Shown: positions 51,411 to 51,425 of the stretch, piece by piece
How positions within the stretch are numbered: the first letter of the stretch is position 1
How the letters are laid out: every line of letters begins with the position of its first letter
Assembly: GCA_946478305.1 (NCBI GenBank)
Contig: CAMLBO010000026.1
Span: 1 to 51,425, forward strand
Source of the DNA: an uncultured Enterobacterales bacterium
GTDB lineage: Bacteria; Pseudomonadota; Gammaproteobacteria; Enterobacterales; Enterobacteriaceae
Length of the DNA stretch: 51,425 nucleotides
Direction of reading: 5' to 3'
The notes under the pieces: generated by a model
Told to the model about the DNA's origin: nothing
Database searches by the model: none
The model's input: the letters and a program-made list of their open reading frames with translations, nothing else
Made by a program: the position numbers and the translations under genes

Positions 51411-51425
51411 AAAGGATATTTCGAC

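Overview
The window is ordinary chromosomal DNA of an enterobacterium (order Enterobacterales). Nearly every gene has a recognisable Escherichia coli orthologue, and most stand in the E. coli 94-96 minute order: tRNA-Gly, queG/nnr-tsaE-amiB-mutL-miaA-hfq-hflX-hflK-hflC-yjeT-purA-nsrR-rnr-rlmB-aidB-bsmA-yjfP-rpsF-priB-rpsR-rplI-ytfB-fklB-cpdB-cysQ-ytfJ-ytfK-paeA(ytfL)-msrA-tamA-tamB-ytfP-ppa ... fbp-mpl. Protein divergence from E. coli, moderate base composition, and the direct joining of mpl to argR-mdh and ispB-rplU-rpmA-yhbE-obgE (about 72 minutes in E. coli) suggest a Yersiniaceae-type organism (Rahnella, Ewingella, Serratia or Yersinia relatives). The family placement is inference; membership of the order is close to certain.

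Layout. 1-358: the 3' end of a tRNA-Gly(GCC) gene, then an AT-rich gap with two consensus DnaA boxes that looks like the datA titration locus. 359-14076: queuosine synthesis, metabolite repair, tRNA t6A and i6A modification, cell-wall amidase, mismatch repair, Hfq, HflX and the HflKC/FtsH regulator, then purA under a PurR-like operator. 14327-18180: nsrR, RNase R, RlmB. 18336-21228: aidB, bsmA, yjfP. 21272-22892: the S6-PriB-S18-L9 operon with promoter, leader and terminator. 22937-37894: cell-envelope and housekeeping genes including tamAB. 38087-39768: a chemoreceptor behind a flagellar sigma-28 promoter, where E. coli carries the ytfQRT-yjfF transporter. 39840-42409: fbp and mpl, divergent. 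42410-43957: a possible small RNA and two tandem yhcN-like stress-protein genes. 43958-45828: argR and mdh, divergent. 45892-47192: an AT-rich pocket flanked by two small phage-Mu-type DNA-binding protein genes (sfsB and a MuA-N-like gene). 47262-51328: ispB, rplU, rpmA, yhbE, obgE.

How the genes work together. Much of the window serves translation and RNA (queG, tsaE, miaA, hfq, hflX, rnr, rlmB, six ribosomal-protein genes, obgE). A second theme is the envelope (amiB, ytfB, tamAB, mpl, ispB for quinones, bsmA, yhcN). Nitrosative, oxidative and alkylation stress is represented by nsrR, msrA and aidB.

I found no prophage, insertion sequence, CRISPR array, defence system or biosynthetic cluster, and no convincing undescribed multi-gene system. 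The most interesting signals are non-coding: the datA-like element, a structured candidate small RNA downstream of mpl, a perfect 24-bp palindrome between rnr and rlmB, an interrupted leader hairpin before ytfK, and the sigma-28 promoter of the chemoreceptor. All start choices and family calls rest on reading the sequence and remembered family features; no database search was run.
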